Positions 16,607 to 25,887 of a DNA stretch of 64,000 nucleotides are shown in pieces. Source of the stretch: Rhodococcus opacus (GTDB taxonomy: Bacteria > Actinomycetota > Actinomycetes > Mycobacteriales > Mycobacteriaceae). The translations under genes and the position numbers were made by a program. The notes beneath the pieces are model-generated. The model worked only from the letters and a program-made list of their open reading frames with translations, was not told the DNA's origin and ran no database searches. Location of the stretch: the NCBI RefSeq assembly GCF_012396235.1, contig NZ_JAAXPA010000003.1, forward strand, positions 359,077 through 423,076, given 5' to 3'. Within the stretch, counting starts at the first letter, position 1. Each line of letters starts with the position of its first letter.

Positions 16607-16613
16607 TTCGCCC

Positions 16614-17081
16614 ATGCCAGATTCACTGAAAGCAAGACTGCGCTCCGACATGACGGCCGCCATGAAGGCCAAGGATTCGCTGCGCACCGCCACCATCCGC
16701 ATGCTGATGGCCGCCGTGCAGACCGAAGAGGTCTCCGGCAAGGAAGCCCGCGAGCTCACCGACGACGAGGTGCTGAAGGTCCTCGCGAAGGAGTCGAAGA
16801 AGCGCGGCGAGTCCGCCGAGATCTACACCGAGAACGGTCGAGGTGAGCTGGCAGCGCAGGAGCGGGCCGAGGCGCAGATCATCGACGAGTACCTCCCGAC
16901 GCCGCTGACCGACGCGGAACTGGTCGACGTCGTGGACACCGCGATCGCCCAGGTGGCCGAGGAGATCGGTGAGCGTCCCGGCATACGTCAGATGGGGCAG
17001 GTCATGAAGGCCGCCGGCGCACTCGCGGGCGGCAAGGCCGACGGTTCGCGGCTCTCGCACGCGGTGAAGTCCCGCCTCTGA
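16614..17081 (+). CDS. yqeY: GatB/YqeY-domain protein
   Basis: 155 residues, the family length. MPDSLKARLRSDMTAAMKAKD opens the YqeY domain (PF09424) and IRQMGQVMKAAGALAGGKADG is its conserved C-terminal tRNA-tail-like helical part. The fold matches the C-terminal domain of the GatB amidotransferase subunit; stand-alone members may assist tRNA-dependent amidation, but the role is unproven. The start is set by the leaderless -10. It lies convergent to ponA2 with a palindrome between them. Confidence 0.9.
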   Translation: MPDSLKARLRSDMTAAMKAKDSLRTATIRMLMAAVQTEEVSGKEARELTDDEVLKVLAKESKKRGESAEIYTENGRGELAAQERAEAQIIDEYLPTPLTDAELVDVVDTAIAQVAEEIGERPGIRQMGQVMKAAGALAGGKADGSRLSHAVKSRL

Positions 17082-17089
17082 CTTCCCGA

Positions 17090-17131
17090 GGTGAGTGGGA
17101 AAGCGTGCGTCGCCACACCTTCCCACTCACC
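17090..17131. terminator. Palindromic terminator between yqeY and ponA2
   Basis: GGTGAGTGGGAA (17090-17101) pairs with TTCCCACTCACC (17120-17131). Extra pairing is possible on the minus-strand RNA through G-U pairs, so it may mainly serve ponA2. Another member of the GTGAGT palindrome family. Confidence 0.55.
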
Positions 17132-17136
17132 GATGG

Positions 17137-19500
17137 TTAGCGGGGTATGGGCGGCAGCTGGATCGGCGGCAGGCCGGGCAGCTGGATGGGCGGAACGGGG
17201 ATCCCCTGAGCCGGCGCCTGCGGAGGAGCGGCCTTCACCGATCCGTCGCTGACGTAGATCGTGATGGTCGACCCCGGAATGGCCGAACCGGACGGCGATG
17301 CGCTCGTGACCGTCCCCTTGGCCGCCTGCGACTCGGTGGTGACCGCGTTCACGGTGAACCCCGCACCCTGCAGACGGGACGTCGCGGCCGACTGGCTCAG
17401 TCCGGTGACGTCCGGAACCTGACCGTTCTGCGAACCGCGCGCGTATTTCTGGTCGACCGGCGGCAGCGTCGTCGGCCCGAAGTTGTTGGCGATGGGGTTC
17501 ATCGCCGCGTACCAGGTCCGCGCCGGTTCGTTTCCACCGAACAGGTTGCCGTCGCCACACGGCCGCAGCGGGGCCGAACAGATCTCACCCGGCGTCGGCG
17601 AGTCGCCGAACACGTACACGGCGGCGGCGAAGTTGTTGGTGAATCCGAGGAAGCCCGAGGACATGTGGGATTCCGTGGTACCCGTCTTGCCTGCCATCGG
17701 CAGCGTCCAGCCGACGCTGCCCGCCGCCCCGGCGGACGTGCCACCGGGCTTGTCGTCCTTGCTCATGGCGTTGGTGAGCGTGTCCGCGAGGCCGGGTTCG
17801 ACCACCTGCTCGCAGGCTTGCTGGGTGACCGAGACGGGCTTGCCTTCACGGTCGAACACCGAATCGATGGGGGTGGGCGGGCACCACTTGCCGTGCGAGG
17901 CGAGCGTCGCCGCGACATTCGACAGTTCCAGCGGATTGATCCACGTGGGACCGAGGGTGAACGAACCCAGGTTCTGATCCTTCTGGAAGTCGGCCATGCT
18001 GCGGTCGTCGAATCCCGACGTGCCGGGCTGGGCGTACGAGCGCAGACCCAGCCGCACCGCCATGTCGACGGTGGGGGCGACTCCGGTCGCCTGGATCAGC
18101 TTGACGAACGCGGTGTTGGGGGACTGCGCCAGGGCGTCCGTCACCGACAGTGCCGCCGGGTACTTGCCTGCGTTCTCGACGCAGTACGTGGACGCGGGGC
18201 AGCCTCGTGCACCACCGCTACCCATGCCCCGGGCCTCGAACCGCCCGGGCACGTCCAGGATGGCGTTCGTGCCGAGGCCCTTCTCCATCGCGGCGGCCGT
18301 CGTGAAGATCTTGAAGATCGACCCGGCGCCGTGACCGGCCAGTGAGTACGGCTGCGCCTGCACGGTCTCGTTGGCGTTCGCGTCGAGGCCGTAGGTGCGG
18401 CTGCTGCCCATCGCGAGGATCCGGTGCGAATCCTGGCCGGGCTGGACCACGTTCATGACGTTCGCGATGCCGTCGAGCCCCGGGCTGGCGTTCGCGCTGA
18501 GTGCCGCCTTCGTCGACGCCTGGACCGCGGGGTCGAGCGTCGTCTTGATCAGGTAGCCGCCCTTGTCGATCTGCTCGCGGCTGATGCCGGCGTTGGCCAG
18601 GTACTGCAGGGCGTAGTCGCAGAAGAAGCCGCGGTCGCCGGCCGCGATGCACCCGCGGGGCAGCCGGTTGGGCTCGGGCAGCACGCCGAGGGGCGTCTCC
18701 TTGAGCTGCCGGAGTTCGGCGGCGCGCTCGGGAATGTTCGAGATCATCGTGTCGAGAACCACGTTGCGTCGTTCGAGGACGCCATCGGGATTCGTGTACG
18801 GGTTCAGAGCCGAACTCGACTGCACCATGCCCGCGAGCATCGCGGACTGCTGCGTGTTCAGTTCGGACGCGTCGATGCCGAAGTAGGTCTGTGCGGCGTC
18901 CTGGATGCCGAACGAGGCGTTGCCGAACGGAACCAGGTTGAGGTAGCGGGTGAGGATCTCGTCCTTGGTGAGTTCCTTGTCGAGGGTCAGCGCCATCCGG
19001 ATCTCGCGGATCTTGCGGGCGGGCGTCGTCTCGATCGCCGCCCGGCGTTCGGCGTCGGTCTTGGCCACGACGAGCAGCTGGTAGTTCTTCACATACTGCT
19101 GGTCGAGGGTGGACGCGCCCTGCTGCACCTCACCGCTCGTGGTGTTGGTCAGGAAGGCGCGCATCGTGCCCTGCCAGTCGACGCCCTTGTGCTCGGGGAA
19201 CCGGCGGTCCTCGACGGAGACGATGGCGAGCTTCATCTCGTTGGAGATCTTTTCGCTGGGCACTTCGAAGCGCCGCTGGTCGTACAGCCACGCGATGGGA
19301 TTGCCCGCCGAGTCCACCATCGTCGAGACCGCGGGAACCGTTCCTTCGACCAGTTCCGCGGAGACGTTGTCGACGGTGTCAGCCGCCCTGTTGGAGGCGT
19401 AACCGAACCCGCCGGCGAGCGGAAACATCACGCCGGCGAGGAGCACTCCTGCCAAGGCGGAGGATCCCGCGAGCTTCCCCACTGTTTTTGCAATCGACAC
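17137..19500 (-). CDS. ponA2: Bifunctional class A penicillin-binding protein with PASTA domain
   Basis: 787 residues, GTG start. N-terminal membrane anchor (residues about 14-35), glycosyltransferase domain (VSVEDRRFPEHKGVDWQGT, QQGASTLDQQYVKN, RKIREIRMA) and transpeptidase domain with active-site Ser in GAGSIFKI, SPN in AQSPNTAF and KTG in MAGKTGTTE. One PASTA domain near residues 690-760 (VPDVTGLSQSAATSRLQGAG) and a Pro-rich tail. It polymerises and cross-links peptidoglycan outside the membrane. The order ponA2-whiB4 divergent matches Rv3682-Rv3681c. Confidence 0.94.
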   Translation of the reverse strand: MSIAKTVGKLAGSSALAGVLLAGVMFPLAGGFGYASNRAADTVDNVSAELVEGTVPAVSTMVDSAGNPIAWLYDQRRFEVPSEKISNEMKLAIVSVEDRRFPEHKGVDWQGTMRAFLTNTTSGEVQQGASTLDQQYVKNYQLLVVAKTDAERRAAIETTPARKIREIRMALTLDKELTKDEILTRYLNLVPFGNASFGIQDAAQTYFGIDASELNTQQSAMLAGMVQSSSALNPYTNPDGVLERRNVVLDTMISNIPERAAELRQLKETPLGVLPEPNRLPRGCIAAGDRGFFCDYALQYLANAGISREQIDKGGYLIKTTLDPAVQASTKAALSANASPGLDGIANVMNVVQPGQDSHRILAMGSSRTYGLDANANETVQAQPYSLAGHGAGSIFKIFTTAAAMEKGLGTNAILDVPGRFEARGMGSGGARGCPASTYCVENAGKYPAALSVTDALAQSPNTAFVKLIQATGVAPTVDMAVRLGLRSYAQPGTSGFDDRSMADFQKDQNLGSFTLGPTWINPLELSNVAATLASHGKWCPPTPIDSVFDREGKPVSVTQQACEQVVEPGLADTLTNAMSKDDKPGGTSAGAAGSVGWTLPMAGKTGTTESHMSSGFLGFTNNFAAAVYVFGDSPTPGEICSAPLRPCGDGNLFGGNEPARTWYAAMNPIANNFGPTTLPPVDQKYARGSQNGQVPDVTGLSQSAATSRLQGAGFTVNAVTTESQAAKGTVTSASPSGSAIPGSTITIYVSDGSVKAAPPQAPAQGIPVPPIQLPGLPPIQLPPIPR

Positions 19501-19653
19501 GATCTACAGAGTACGTGGGGTCTGCGGGTGCGCTGGTTGGGCGCGGAATTCGGCCAGGAAAATGCCCTGAGCACGGGGTATGGACGGGCGTACCAAAAAA
19601 GCGTGTTCTTCGTCTTGCGCGTTGCGGTTTCTTTACCTAAATTGTTGGAACAG

Positions 19654-19669
19654 TGTGATGGAGATAACA
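19654..19669. promoter_or_regulatory. Possible Crp site in the ponA2-whiB4 intergenic region
   Basis: TGTGA-TGGAGA-TAACA differs from the Crp consensus TGTGA-N6-TCACA at one position. It lies 72 nt before whiB4 and 154 nt before ponA2. The rest of the 240-bp gap holds no gene. Confidence 0.3.
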
Positions 19670-19740
19670 CCCCATCGCTTATGTGGTGCAGCCTCGGCGT
19701 GCTAGGTGCCGGGGGGTGCAGACTCGAAGAGGGGAAACGA

Positions 19741-20064
19741 ATGCACATGACCACCCCAACCAGCCGTCTGGACGTCGAGCAAGCAGAAGCGCGAATCGCC
19801 TGGGTCACCCAGGCTCGTTGCCGGGAAGTCGATCCCGACCAACTTTTTGTACGCGGCGCAGCACAGCGCAAGGCCGCAACCATTTGCCGGCATTGCCCGG
19901 TATTGATGCAGTGCGGAGCCGATGCTCTCGACAATCGTGTCGAGTTCGGCGTGTGGGGTGGCATGACGGAACGTCAGCGCCGGGCGTTGCTCAAGCAGCA
20001 CCCCGAGGTGGAATCATGGTCCGACTTCTTCGAAGCTCAGCGGCAGCACCAATCCGCTGTCTGA
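19741..20064 (+). CDS. whiB4: WhiB4 iron-sulfur redox regulator
   Basis: 107 residues from ATG 19741, with AGAGGGGA 5 nt upstream. The [4Fe-4S] cysteines are C27, C49, C52 and C58, in the C..CX2CX5C pattern of Wbl proteins, followed by the GVWGGMTERQRR turn and a basic C-terminal tail. In mycobacteria WhiB4 senses O2/redox state and affects antioxidant genes. The order with ponA2 and the two ArsA-like ATPases matches the mycobacterial locus, which supports the WhiB4 assignment over other paralogues. Confidence 0.92.
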   Translation: MHMTTPTSRLDVEQAEARIAWVTQARCREVDPDQLFVRGAAQRKAATICRHCPVLMQCGADALDNRVEFGVWGGMTERQRRALLKQHPEVESWSDFFEAQRQHQSAV

Positions 20065-20120
20065 AATTCGAGGATCGGAATCGCAGACAGGCACAGGCGG
20101 GTGACCGGTTCTCCGGCAGC

Positions 20121-20134
20121 GAGCTGATCAGCTC
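20121..20134. terminator. Short palindrome between convergent whiB4 and ATPase genes
   Basis: GAGCTGATCAGCTC is a perfect 14-bp palindrome at the 3' end of the minus-strand ATPase gene, 57 nt after the whiB4 stop. Weak candidate for a shared terminator. Confidence 0.3.
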
Positions 20135-21267
20135 GTGCGGGTGAGCTGGTCACCTACCGCTCTCAACGCCTCGAGGTCCGACACCTCGAACGGCAGCGAG
20201 GGCACGCCGACGATCGGCACCCGAGGGTGGGCGGCCGTGAACCGGCTCAGCAGTTGGACCTCACGCTTGGCGATCACCGCCCGATGGGCGTGGATTCGCA
20301 GCACAGCGGCGGTGAGGGGGTCTTGGTCCCCGAGTTGATCGGCGGCAGTGACCGCATGATCGGCCGACAGGGAACTGAGAGTGGGGTGCGTCCGATTCAG
20401 GACGAGGCCCGCGAGCGGCATCTCGTCGCCTGCGAGCCGGTCGACGAAGAACGCCGCCTCCCGCAGTGCGTCCGGCTCCGCGGCCGCGATCACCAGAAAT
20501 TTCGTGCCCGGCTGCCGGAGCAATTCGTAAGTGCGCGTGGCTCTTTCCCGGAAGCCGCCGAACATCGAGTCCAGTGACTGCACGAAACTCGAGGCGTCCG
20601 ACAGCATCTGACTACCCACGATGGTGGAGACGCCGCGCAGCGCCAGGCCCATCGCACCGGTGACGAGCCGGGTGAGACCGCGACCCGGCGCGGTGAGCAA
20701 CCGGATCATGCGACCGTCGAGGAATGCGCCCAGGCGCTGGGGTGCGTCGAGGAAGTCCAGGGCGTTGCGGGACGGCGGGGTGTCGACGATCACCAGGTCC
20801 CATTTGTCGCTGGAGGCGAGTTGCCCCAGCTTCTCCATCGCCATGTACTCCTGCGTTCCCGAAAACGAGGTGGCGACGGTCTGATAGAACGGGTTCGCGA
20901 GAATCTGCTCCGCCTTCTCCGACGTGGAGTGCTCGATGACCATCTCGTCGAACGTGCGGCGCATGTTGAGCATCATGGCGTGCAGTTCGCCCGTCGCGTC
21001 CGGTCCGAGCTCCACGGGTTGCGGCGTGTTGTCGAGTTCCGCGACGCCGAGCGCCTGCGCGAGCCGGCGCGCCGGGTCGATGGTCAGCACGACCACCTTT
21101 CGCCCCTGCTCCGCCGCGCGCAGTGCCAGCGATGCGGCTGTGGTGGTCTTGCCGACGCCACCGGCGCCGCAACACACGACGATCCGCGTCGCCTTGTTCT
21201 GCAGAATCCCCGCGACATCGAGAGCGGAGGCGGTGCGGCGACGCTCGTGTTCAGTTGTCTGGGTCAT
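20128..21267 (-). CDS. ArsA/Get3-like ATPase (Rv3680 type)
   Basis: 379 residues. P-loop [20 protein letters not shown] near residues 33-52, switch motif [15 protein letters not shown], and [17 protein letters not shown]. Similar to the anion-transporter ATPase family (PF02374). It lacks the membrane partner ArsB, as in mycobacteria, where Rv3679-Rv3680 form a complex. Overlaps the stop of its upstream partner by 4 nt (ATGA), so the two subunits are translationally coupled. Probably a cytoplasmic, targeting or sorting ATPase; the substrate is unknown. Confidence 0.85.
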   Translation of the reverse strand: MTQTTEHERRRTASALDVAGILQNKATRIVVCCGAGGVGKTTTAASLALRAAEQGRKVVVLTIDPARRLAQALGVAELDNTPQPVELGPDATGELHAMMLNMRRTFDEMVIEHSTSEKAEQILANPFYQTVATSFSGTQEYMAMEKLGQLASSDKWDLVIVDTPPSRNALDFLDAPQRLGAFLDGRMIRLLTAPGRGLTRLVTGAMGLALRGVSTIVGSQMLSDASSFVQSLDSMFGGFRERATRTYELLRQPGTKFLVIAAAEPDALREAAFFVDRLAGDEMPLAGLVLNRTHPTLSSLSADHAVTAADQLGDQDPLTAAVLRIHAHRAVIAKREVQLLSRFTAAHPRVPIVGVPSLPFEVSDLEALRAVGDQLTRTS

Positions 21268-22280
21268 CGGACACCCTGTTCCGTCAGATATTCGGCGAGT
21301 TCGTACAGTCCGCCCAGGTCGACACCGTCGGCGAGGGACGGCAGATGCAGTCGCGCGCCATCCACTTCGCTGAGCTGACCGGCGCTCTCCTCCTGTGCCT
21401 CGAGGACGGACGCGTGCTCGATCGTCTCGGTGAGCAACCCGGCGAAATCCTCTTCGTCGAGGGTGATCCCGCTCTTCTGCAGTCCGGCCCGGATCGATTC
21501 GGCGTCGATGCGCCCCTTCGCGGCGTCGGCCAGCGTCTCGGCGGGCAGGAACTGCGGGCTGGTGCGGTTGACGACGATGGCGCCCAGCCGCAGATCGGCG
21601 CGGACCAGTTCCTCTGCGGCGTCGGTGGTCTCCTGCACCGGAAGCGCCTCGAGCAGTGTCACGAGGTGGACGACGGTCTCGTCGGAATGCAGCAGGCGCA
21701 CCACGCCCTCACTCTGCGAACGCACCGGCCCGCCCTTCGCGAGGTCGGCCATCGCCTTCGTCACGTCGAGGAAGTTGCCGATCCGCCCGGTCGGCGGGGC
21801 GTCGACGACGACGGCGTCGTACACCCGCTTGCCGGACTTGTCGGTGCGCACCACACATTCCTTGATCTTGCCGGTCAGCAGCACGTCCCGAAGCCCCGGT
21901 GCGATGGTGGTGGCGAACTCGATGGCGCCGAACTTGCGCATCGCGCGGCCGGCGAAGCCGAGGTTGTAGAACATCTCGAGGTATTCGAGGAACGCGGTCT
22001 CGATGTCGATGGCCAGCGCCATGACCTCCCCGCCGCCCTCGGCGGCCGCGACTTTCGTCTCCTGCGGCGGCAGCGGGGGCACGTCGAAGAGCTGGGCGAT
22101 CCCCTGCCGGCCCTCGACTTCCACCAGCAGCACGCGACGCCCACCCTCGGCCAGCGCGAGAGCCAACGCGGCGGCCACCGTGGACTTTCCGGTGCCGCCC
22201 TTTCCGGAGACGAAGTGCAGCCGGGCCTGCGCGGCCTTCTCGGGCCACGTCGGGGTGAGCTGGTCTGGGGATGCAACCAC
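21264..22280 (-). CDS. ArsA/Get3-like ATPase (Rv3679 type)
   Basis: 338 residues. The signature P-loop [20 protein letters not shown] carries the deviant Walker A lysine KGGTGKS typical of dimeric MinD/ArsA/Get3 ATPases, whereas its partner has a GAGGVGKT loop. Further motifs: [15 protein letters not shown] and [14 protein letters not shown]. First gene of the two-gene unit, start chosen by its own ATG and the fit to the family N-terminus. Divergent from the small DUF4177 gene; 54 bp between the starts. Confidence 0.85.
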   Translation of the reverse strand: MVASPDQLTPTWPEKAAQARLHFVSGKGGTGKSTVAAALALALAEGGRRVLLVEVEGRQGIAQLFDVPPLPPQETKVAAAEGGGEVMALAIDIETAFLEYLEMFYNLGFAGRAMRKFGAIEFATTIAPGLRDVLLTGKIKECVVRTDKSGKRVYDAVVVDAPPTGRIGNFLDVTKAMADLAKGGPVRSQSEGVVRLLHSDETVVHLVTLLEALPVQETTDAAEELVRADLRLGAIVVNRTSPQFLPAETLADAAKGRIDAESIRAGLQKSGITLDEEDFAGLLTETIEHASVLEAQEESAGQLSEVDGARLHLPSLADGVDLGGLYELAEYLTEQGVR

Positions 22281-22321
22281 GGGTCGAGCCTATAAGTCTG
22301 GGAGCCGGGATGTGCGGGGGA

Positions 22322-22327
22322 TAGGCT
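22322..22327 (+). promoter_or_regulatory. -10 element TAGGCT of a leaderless promoter
   Basis: TAGGCT, then 7 nt (CACCGGC), then ATG 22335. No Shine-Dalgarno. Confidence 0.45.
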
Positions 22328-22334
22328 CACCGGC

Positions 22335-22499
22335 ATGAGTGAATTGACTTCCTGGGAGTACGCCACCGTTCCGCTGCTCACACATGCGACCAAGCAGATC
22401 CTCGACCAGTGGGGCACCGACGGCTGGGAACTGGTGACGGTTCTGCCCGGGCCTACCGGTGAGCAGCACGTCGCGTACCTGAAGCGTCCGAAGGGCTGA
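22335..22499 (+). CDS. Small DUF4177-family protein
   Basis: 54 residues: MSELTSWEYATVPLLTHATK followed by DQWGTDGWELVTVLPGP and LKRPKG. The W-E-Y start and GWELV core are typical of DUF4177. Matches the small gene (Rv3678A-like) between the ATPase pair and the RidA gene in mycobacteria. Likely leaderless and cotranscribed with the RidA gene 5 nt downstream. Function unknown. Confidence 0.85.
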   Translation: MSELTSWEYATVPLLTHATKQILDQWGTDGWELVTVLPGPTGEQHVAYLKRPKG

Positions 22500-22504
22500 C
22501 GGCC

Positions 22505-22981
22505 GTGGCAGAGACACAGAACTGGTCTGCTCGCCTCGCCGAGCTCGGCATCACGCTGCCGTCCGTCGTTCCGCCGGTGGCCGCCTACGTGCCCGCCGTG
22601 CGCACCGGCAACTACGTCTACACGTCGGGGCAGCTGCCGATCGTCGAGGGCAAGCTGACGGTCGCGGGGAAGCTCGGCGCCGGCGTGTCGGACGAAGACG
22701 CCAAGGCCGCGGCCCGGGCCTGCGCACTCAACGCGCTGGCGGCGGTCGACGCGCTCGTCGGCATCGACTCGGTGGTGCGGATCGTGAAGGTCGTCGGATT
22801 CGTCGCGTCCGCCGAGGGTTTCACCGGTCAGCCCGGTGTTGTGAACGGCGCTTCCGAATTCCTCGGTGAGGTGTTCGGGGACGCGGGCGCCCACGCGCGT
22901 TCGGCCGTCGGCGTCGCGGAATTGCCGCTCGGCGCACCCGTCGAGGTGGAACTGATCGCCGAAGTGCGGCCGGAGTCGTAG
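22505..22981 (+). CDS. RidA-family protein (enamine/imine deaminase superfamily)
   Basis: 158 residues, GTG start 5 nt after the DUF4177 stop. The Rid fold (PF01042/YjgF) is seen in VPAVRTGNYVYTSGQLPIVEG, the AALNALAAVDAL helix and the C-terminal VELPLGAPVEVELIAEV. The catalytic Arg of the RidA subfamily (R105 in E. coli) is not obvious, since FVASAEGFTGQPGVVNGAS occupies that place, so it is a Rid-superfamily protein rather than proven RidA. Equivalent to Rv3678c; five nucleotides before the MBL gene. Confidence 0.82.
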   Translation: MAETQNWSARLAELGITLPSVVPPVAAYVPAVRTGNYVYTSGQLPIVEGKLTVAGKLGAGVSDEDAKAAARACALNALAAVDALVGIDSVVRIVKVVGFVASAEGFTGQPGVVNGASEFLGEVFGDAGAHARSAVGVAELPLGAPVEVELIAEVRPES

Positions 22982-22985
22982 TGCC

Positions 22986-23777
22986 ATGACGCTTGCCCAT
23001 CCGGCCTACGCCCAGGTGCGGGAGGTCACCCCGATCGTCTCGGTCATGCTCGAGAACAATCCCGGCATGATGACGCTCGACGGAACCAACACGTGGATTC
23101 TTCGTGCGCCGGGCCGGGACGAGTGTGTGGTGGTCGATCCGGGTGACGCCGACGAGGAGCATCTCGCCCGCGTCGCGGCACTCGGACCGGTCGCGCTGAC
23201 GCTGATCACGCACCGTCATTTCGACCACACCGGGGGAGTGCAGCGGTTCTTCGAACTGACCGGTGCGCCCGTGCGTTCGGTGGATCCCGAATTCCTTCGG
23301 GGCGGCGGCGAAACCCTCGTGGACGGCGAGACCATCGACGTCGCGGGGCTCACCCTCACGGTGATCGCCACGCCCGGGCACACGAAGGATTCGGTGTCCT
23401 TCACCGTGGAAGGTGAGGGCACTGTCCTCACCGGCGACACGATCCTCGGCCGCGGCACCACTGTGCTCGACGACACGGACGGCGACCTCGGCGACTACCT
23501 GTCGTCGCTGCGCCGCCTGCTGGACCTCGGAACCGGACACCGGGTGATGCCCGGCCACGGACCCGAACTGCCCGAACTGAACGTCGTCGCGCAGCAGTAC
23601 CTCGATCATCGCGAGGAGCGACTCGATCAGGTGCGGGCCGCGCTCGGCGAACTCGGCGGCACCCCCACCGTCCGCGAGGTGGTCGAGCACGTCTACTCCG
23701 ACGTCGACCCGAAGTTGTGGCCGGTGGCGGAGAAGTCCGTCAACGTGCAGCTCGCCCACCTGCGCAGCCTCGACTAG
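22986..23777 (+). CDS. Metallo-beta-lactamase-fold hydrolase
   Basis: 263 residues from ATG 22986. Zinc ligands in THRHFDHTGG (HxHxDH), H in TPGHTKDSVSF, D in LTGDTILG and the final HGPELPEL region; the pattern fits the glyoxalase II/LACTB2-like group (PF00753), with an added C-terminal winged-helix-like tail (about 205-263). It may hydrolyse thioesters or nucleic-acid phosphodiesters; no substrate can be assigned. Equivalent to Rv3677c. A strong bidirectional terminator separates it from crp. Confidence 0.86.
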   Translation: MTLAHPAYAQVREVTPIVSVMLENNPGMMTLDGTNTWILRAPGRDECVVVDPGDADEEHLARVAALGPVALTLITHRHFDHTGGVQRFFELTGAPVRSVDPEFLRGGGETLVDGETIDVAGLTLTVIATPGHTKDSVSFTVEGEGTVLTGDTILGRGTTVLDDTDGDLGDYLSSLRRLLDLGTGHRVMPGHGPELPELNVVAQQYLDHREERLDQVRAALGELGGTPTVREVVEHVYSDVDPKLWPVAEKSVNVQLAHLRSLD

Positions 23778-23785
23778 TCACTGAA

Positions 23786-23830
23786 ACGACTGCGGCCACC
23801 CCCTCGCTGTGAGGGGGTGGCCGCAGTCGT
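23786..23830. terminator. Perfect bidirectional terminator between the MBL gene and crp
   Basis: ACGACTGCGGCCACCCCCTC (23786-23805) pairs perfectly with 23811-23830; loop GCTGT. Placed between the convergent ends of the MBL gene and crp, so it serves both. Confidence 0.8.
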
Positions 23831-23841
23831 AGGTGCCGGGA

Positions 23842-24516
23842 CTACCGCGCGCGACGTGCCAGGCGCTCGGAGTCGGAGATCAGCACGCTCTTGCCTTCGA
23901 GGCGCAGCCATCCGCGGTGCGCGAAGTCGGCGAGCGCCTTGTTGACGGTCTCACGGGAAGCGCCGACGAGCTGGGCGATCTCTTCCTGCGTGAGGTCGTG
24001 GGTGACGCGCAGCGAGCCCGCCTCCTGGGTGCCGAACCGCTGCGCGAGCTGCAGCAGCGCCTTGGCGACACGACCGGGGACGTCCGTGAAGATGAGGTCG
24101 GCCAGGTTGTTGTTGGTGCGACGCAGACGGCGCGCGAGCACCCGCAGGAGCTGTTCGGCGATCTCCGGGCGGTGGTCGATCCACGCCTTGAGCGCTTCGC
24201 GGTCCATGCTGACCGCGCGGACCTCGGTGACCGTCGTGGCGGTGGACGTACGCGGACCCGGGTCGAAGATGGACAGCTCACCGAACATGTCGGACGGGCC
24301 CATGATCGTCAGCAGGTTTTCACGGCCGTCCGGCGAGCGGCGGCCGATCTTCACCTTGCCCGAAACGATGATGTACAGGCGGTCACCGGGCTCACCTTCG
24401 TTGAAGATGACATGTCCGCGGGGGAAGTCGACAGGCTGCAGCTGCTTGGTCAGCGCCGCTACCGCTGAGGGCTCGACTCCTTGGAAGATGCCGGCTCTTG
24501 CCAGGACGTCGTCCAC
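23842..24516 (-). CDS. crp: cAMP-receptor-protein transcription factor
   Basis: 224 residues, the same length as M. tuberculosis Crp (Rv3676). GTG 24516 has AAGGAG upstream and gives the family N-terminus [17 protein letters not shown]. Cyclic-nucleotide domain with phosphate-binding cassette [16 protein letters not shown], long dimer helix with [15 protein letters not shown], and [25 protein letters not shown] global regulator binding TGTGA-N6-TCACA; one perfect site of that type lies before acs in this window. Monocistronic by layout, its own promoter in the 219-bp gap 24517-24735. Confidence 0.97.
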   Translation of the reverse strand: MDDVLARAGIFQGVEPSAVAALTKQLQPVDFPRGHVIFNEGEPGDRLYIIVSGKVKIGRRSPDGRENLLTIMGPSDMFGELSIFDPGPRTSTATTVTEVRAVSMDREALKAWIDHRPEIAEQLLRVLARRLRRTNNNLADLIFTDVPGRVAKALLQLAQRFGTQEAGSLRVTHDLTQEEIAQLVGASRETVNKALADFAHRGWLRLEGKSVLISDSERLARRAR

Positions 24517-24735
24517 GTGCGCTCCTTGGGAATATTGTTCGTCTGTATGCATATTGTGCGCGATTTGCTGCATGTCGACGATGCCCCGGTGATCCGCGGC
24601 GTGTCGCTGTGCAACAGGTACGGCTCTGAAGTCTACGTTGAGACGGCTCGGTCTGAGTGACCGATACCACGGAAGTCGCAAAAGTTAACCGGGGGATGCG
24701 TCCTTCGGTGTGCTGATACGGGGGCTGCCCAGCGC

Positions 24736-25008
24736 TCAGCTGGCGCGCCGCGAGCCCACTTCGGTGACGGCGGCGTCGTCGGATTCGAAGCCCGACCGAC
24801 CCTTGCGACGTCGATGGAAGCGTGCCAATGCGTGGGGGAAACCTTCGTGGGCCAGGGTGGCCACTTCGTCGTGACTTGCCTGGTCGAGGAACTCTTCCAC
24901 CTCTTGCTGACGAACCGTGAGCCGGCGGAGTCTGAACTCCACCCGCTCCATTGCCAGCGCAAACAGCATCAGCAGCACTGGGAAGAGGACCACAGCGAGA
25001 CCTTGCAT
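24736..25008 (-). CDS. Small single-span membrane protein (Rv3675 position)
   Basis: 90 residues from ATG 25008; a longer upstream start is possible because the Shine-Dalgarno is weak. One N-terminal hydrophobic helix (residues 3-20, VVLFPVLLMLFALAMERVEF), then a charged cytoplasmic tail with RLRRLTVRQQEVEEFLDQAS and a C-terminal RRRKGRSGFESDD. The predicted topology is N-out or hairpin-free single span. Equivalent by position to Rv3675. Function unknown. Confidence 0.65.
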   Translation of the reverse strand: MQGLAVVLFPVLLMLFALAMERVEFRLRRLTVRQQEVEEFLDQASHDEVATLAHEGFPHALARFHRRRKGRSGFESDDAAVTEVGSRRAS

Positions 25009-25076
25009 ACCGGGAAGTAAACACTGGAAATGTCTCAGAAGCGACACAGCGGCGATTCGGATCGGTCGGGTATCCG

Positions 25077-25082
25077 TAGAGT
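25077..25082 (+). promoter_or_regulatory. -10 element TAGAGT of the leaderless nth promoter
   Basis: TAGAGT, then 7 nt (TGTTCCC), then GTG 25090. No Shine-Dalgarno before that codon. Confidence 0.45.
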
Positions 25083-25089
25083 TGTTCCC

Positions 25090-25875
25090 GTGCATGCGAC
25101 CCCCAGCGACGGCTCCGAAGTGCGTGGACGCACCCGTTCGCGGGCCGCGAAACAGGACGAAACCCGGATCGGACTCGTCCGGCGCGCCCGGAGAATGAAC
25201 CGGCGGCTCGCCGAGGCCTTCCCGCACGTCTACTGCGAGCTCGACTTCACCACCCCACTCGACCTCGCCGTCGCGACCATCCTCTCCGCGCAGTGCACTG
25301 ACGTGCGGGTGAACATGGTGACGCCGGCGCTGTTCGCCCGCTATCCCGACGCCAAGGCGTACGCGGAGGCCGAACGCACCGAACTCGAGGAATACATCCG
25401 GTCCACGGGCTTCTACCGCAACAAGACGAACTCACTGATCGGGCTGGGGCAGGCTCTGCTCGAACGCTTCGACGGCGAGGTCCCCGGCAATCTGAAGGAC
25501 CTCGTGACGCTGCCCGGGATCGGCCGGAAGACGGCCAACGTGATCCTCGGCAACGCGTTCGATGTGCCGGGAATCACCGTCGACACCCACTTCGGCAGGC
25601 TCGTCCGACGCTGGAAGTGGACCGAGGAGGAAGACCCGGTCAAGGTCGAGCACGCGATCGGCGCCCTGATCGAGCGCAAGGAGTGGACGCTGCTCTCGCA
25701 CCGCGTGATCTTCCACGGCAGGCGCGTCTGCCACGCCCGCAAGCCCGCCTGCGGGGTGTGTGTGCTCGCCAAGGACTGTCCGTCGTACGGGCTGGGCCCG
25801 ATCGACCCCGACGTCGCCGCCGAACTGGTTCGTGGACCGGAGACGGAGCATCTGCTGCGTCTGGCCGGCAGGTGA
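25090..25875 (+). CDS. nth: Endonuclease III (thymine-glycol DNA glycosylase/AP lyase)
   Basis: 261 residues from GTG 25090, chosen by the leaderless -10; a longer start at 25030 would add unconserved residues. HhH motif [17 protein letters not shown] with catalytic Lys in RKTA, catalytic Asp in [12 protein letters not shown], and the [4Fe-4S] cluster C-X6-C-X2-C-X5-C in [17 protein letters not shown]. It removes oxidised pyrimidines and cleaves the abasic strand. First gene of the row nth, thioredoxin-like, Nudix, marP, all plus strand with tight spacing. Confidence 0.95.
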   Translation: MHATPSDGSEVRGRTRSRAAKQDETRIGLVRRARRMNRRLAEAFPHVYCELDFTTPLDLAVATILSAQCTDVRVNMVTPALFARYPDAKAYAEAERTELEEYIRSTGFYRNKTNSLIGLGQALLERFDGEVPGNLKDLVTLPGIGRKTANVILGNAFDVPGITVDTHFGRLVRRWKWTEEEDPVKVEHAIGALIERKEWTLLSHRVIFHGRRVCHARKPACGVCVLAKDCPSYGLGPIDPDVAAELVRGPETEHLLRLAGR

Positions 25876-25887
25876 GGGTAGATACGG

